From contig JAMYWO010000228.1 of assembly GCA_024220525.1 (NCBI GenBank), forward strand, positions 40,026 through 58,689: a stretch of 18,664 bases of DNA, written 5' to 3'. Source of the stretch: Cochliopodium minus (taxonomy: Eukaryota > Discosea > Himatismenida > Cochliopodiidae). Below the pieces are notes generated by a model. That model was not told the DNA's origin. It worked only from the letters and a program-made list of their open reading frames with translations, and searched no databases. This document shows, piece by piece, positions 18,512 through 18,664 of the stretch. Both the position numbers and the translations under genes were made by a program. Position 1 is the stretch's first letter. Every line of letters starts with the position of its first letter.

Positions 18512-18664
18512 TTAATTTTTGATTGATCGAATGATGATGAACAAAACAGGTTTTGGTATTTTGAAAAGTTTATTTTGAGAAGAAATTCTTTTCAAACACA
18601 ACACAAACACTTTTACTCTATCTTTAAATTCTTTTGGAAAATATTTGTGTTCTCCTGGAGACCA
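18512..18664 (-). CDS. Last exon of the RCC1-repeat gene (right-end copy)
   Basis: On the minus strand this reads from the right edge through VKVFVLCLKR, then FKIPKPVLFIII, to TAA at 18514-18512. Bases 18588-18664 duplicate 1-77. With the ends joined, the exon at 80-1 continues here without a frame change and the exon is exactly 52 codons including the stop. If the molecule is not circular, this is the tail of a second, closely related gene. Confidence 0.88.
   Translation of the reverse strand, partial: WSPGEHKYFPKEFKDRVKVFVLCLKRISSQNKLFKIPKPVLFIIIRSIKN
18588..18664. repeat. Right copy of 77-bp terminal direct repeat
   Basis: Identical to bases 1-77. It lies within the RCC1 C-terminal coding exon. 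Confidence 0.98.

Noticed and set aside
1-18664. Bacterial plasmid, phage or giant-virus genome because of the circular closure
   Set aside because: Genes are spliced with many AT-rich introns, there is no replication, capsid or packaging gene, and spacing is eukaryotic; a eukaryotic circle or assembly loop fits better.

Overview
This window is AT-rich DNA from a unicellular eukaryote. Nearly every gene is split by short, extremely AT-rich GT...AG introns. Start codons sit in A-rich context, TAA, TAG and TGA are all used as stops (standard code), and the gene content (RCC1, ankyrin, F-box/LRR, cullin-like, small secreted Cys-rich proteins) fits an amoeboid or flagellate protist. I cannot name the species. 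I recognise no tRNA, rRNA, CRISPR array, prokaryotic operon or viral hallmark gene. All gene models were spliced by eye, using reading-frame and phase consistency.

The first and last 77 bases are identical, so the window closes on itself as an 18,587-bp ring, or it is an assembly loop. A minus-strand RCC1-repeat gene fills 1-2448, and its last exon continues in frame across the closure to a stop at 18512. Positions 2449-4495 are mostly non-coding, with one dispersed-repeat copy and weak traces of decayed exons. A damaged minus-strand gene for an Asn/Ser-rich coiled-coil protein occupies 4496-5812.

The centre holds a plus-strand gene that joins the end of a cullin N-terminal domain to ankyrin repeats (6268-8231). 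Next is an intact fusion of a fructosamine-kinase-like domain with an NMN adenylyltransferase domain (8362-10064). Two minus-strand genes for secreted proteins follow: a six-exon Cys-rich repeat protein (10170-11005) and a collagen-like/coiled-coil protein with one frame conflict (11148-12245).

The right half has a plus-strand ankyrin-metallophosphoesterase gene lacking its 3' exons (12621-13978), a minus-strand ankyrin gene also lacking its 3' exons (14265-15503), the first two exons of a cullin-like gene (15840-16087), and a minus-strand F-box/LRR/ankyrin gene (16562-18325).

Several genes break inside introns at low-complexity DNA or at a roughly 77-bp repeat present at 5887-5964 and 16201-16277. 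The cullin start at 15840-16087 fits, in phase and in domain content, exactly onto the cullin remainder that begins at 6268. This suggests that sequence flanking the repeat has been exchanged, by misassembly or by rearrangement. The gene order should therefore not be trusted across 5813-6267, 13979-14264 and 16088-16566.

A possible functional theme is ubiquitin-ligase adaptors and scaffolds (cullin N-terminal domain, F-box). A short C-terminal box is also shared by the RCC1 protein and the cullin-ankyrin protein.
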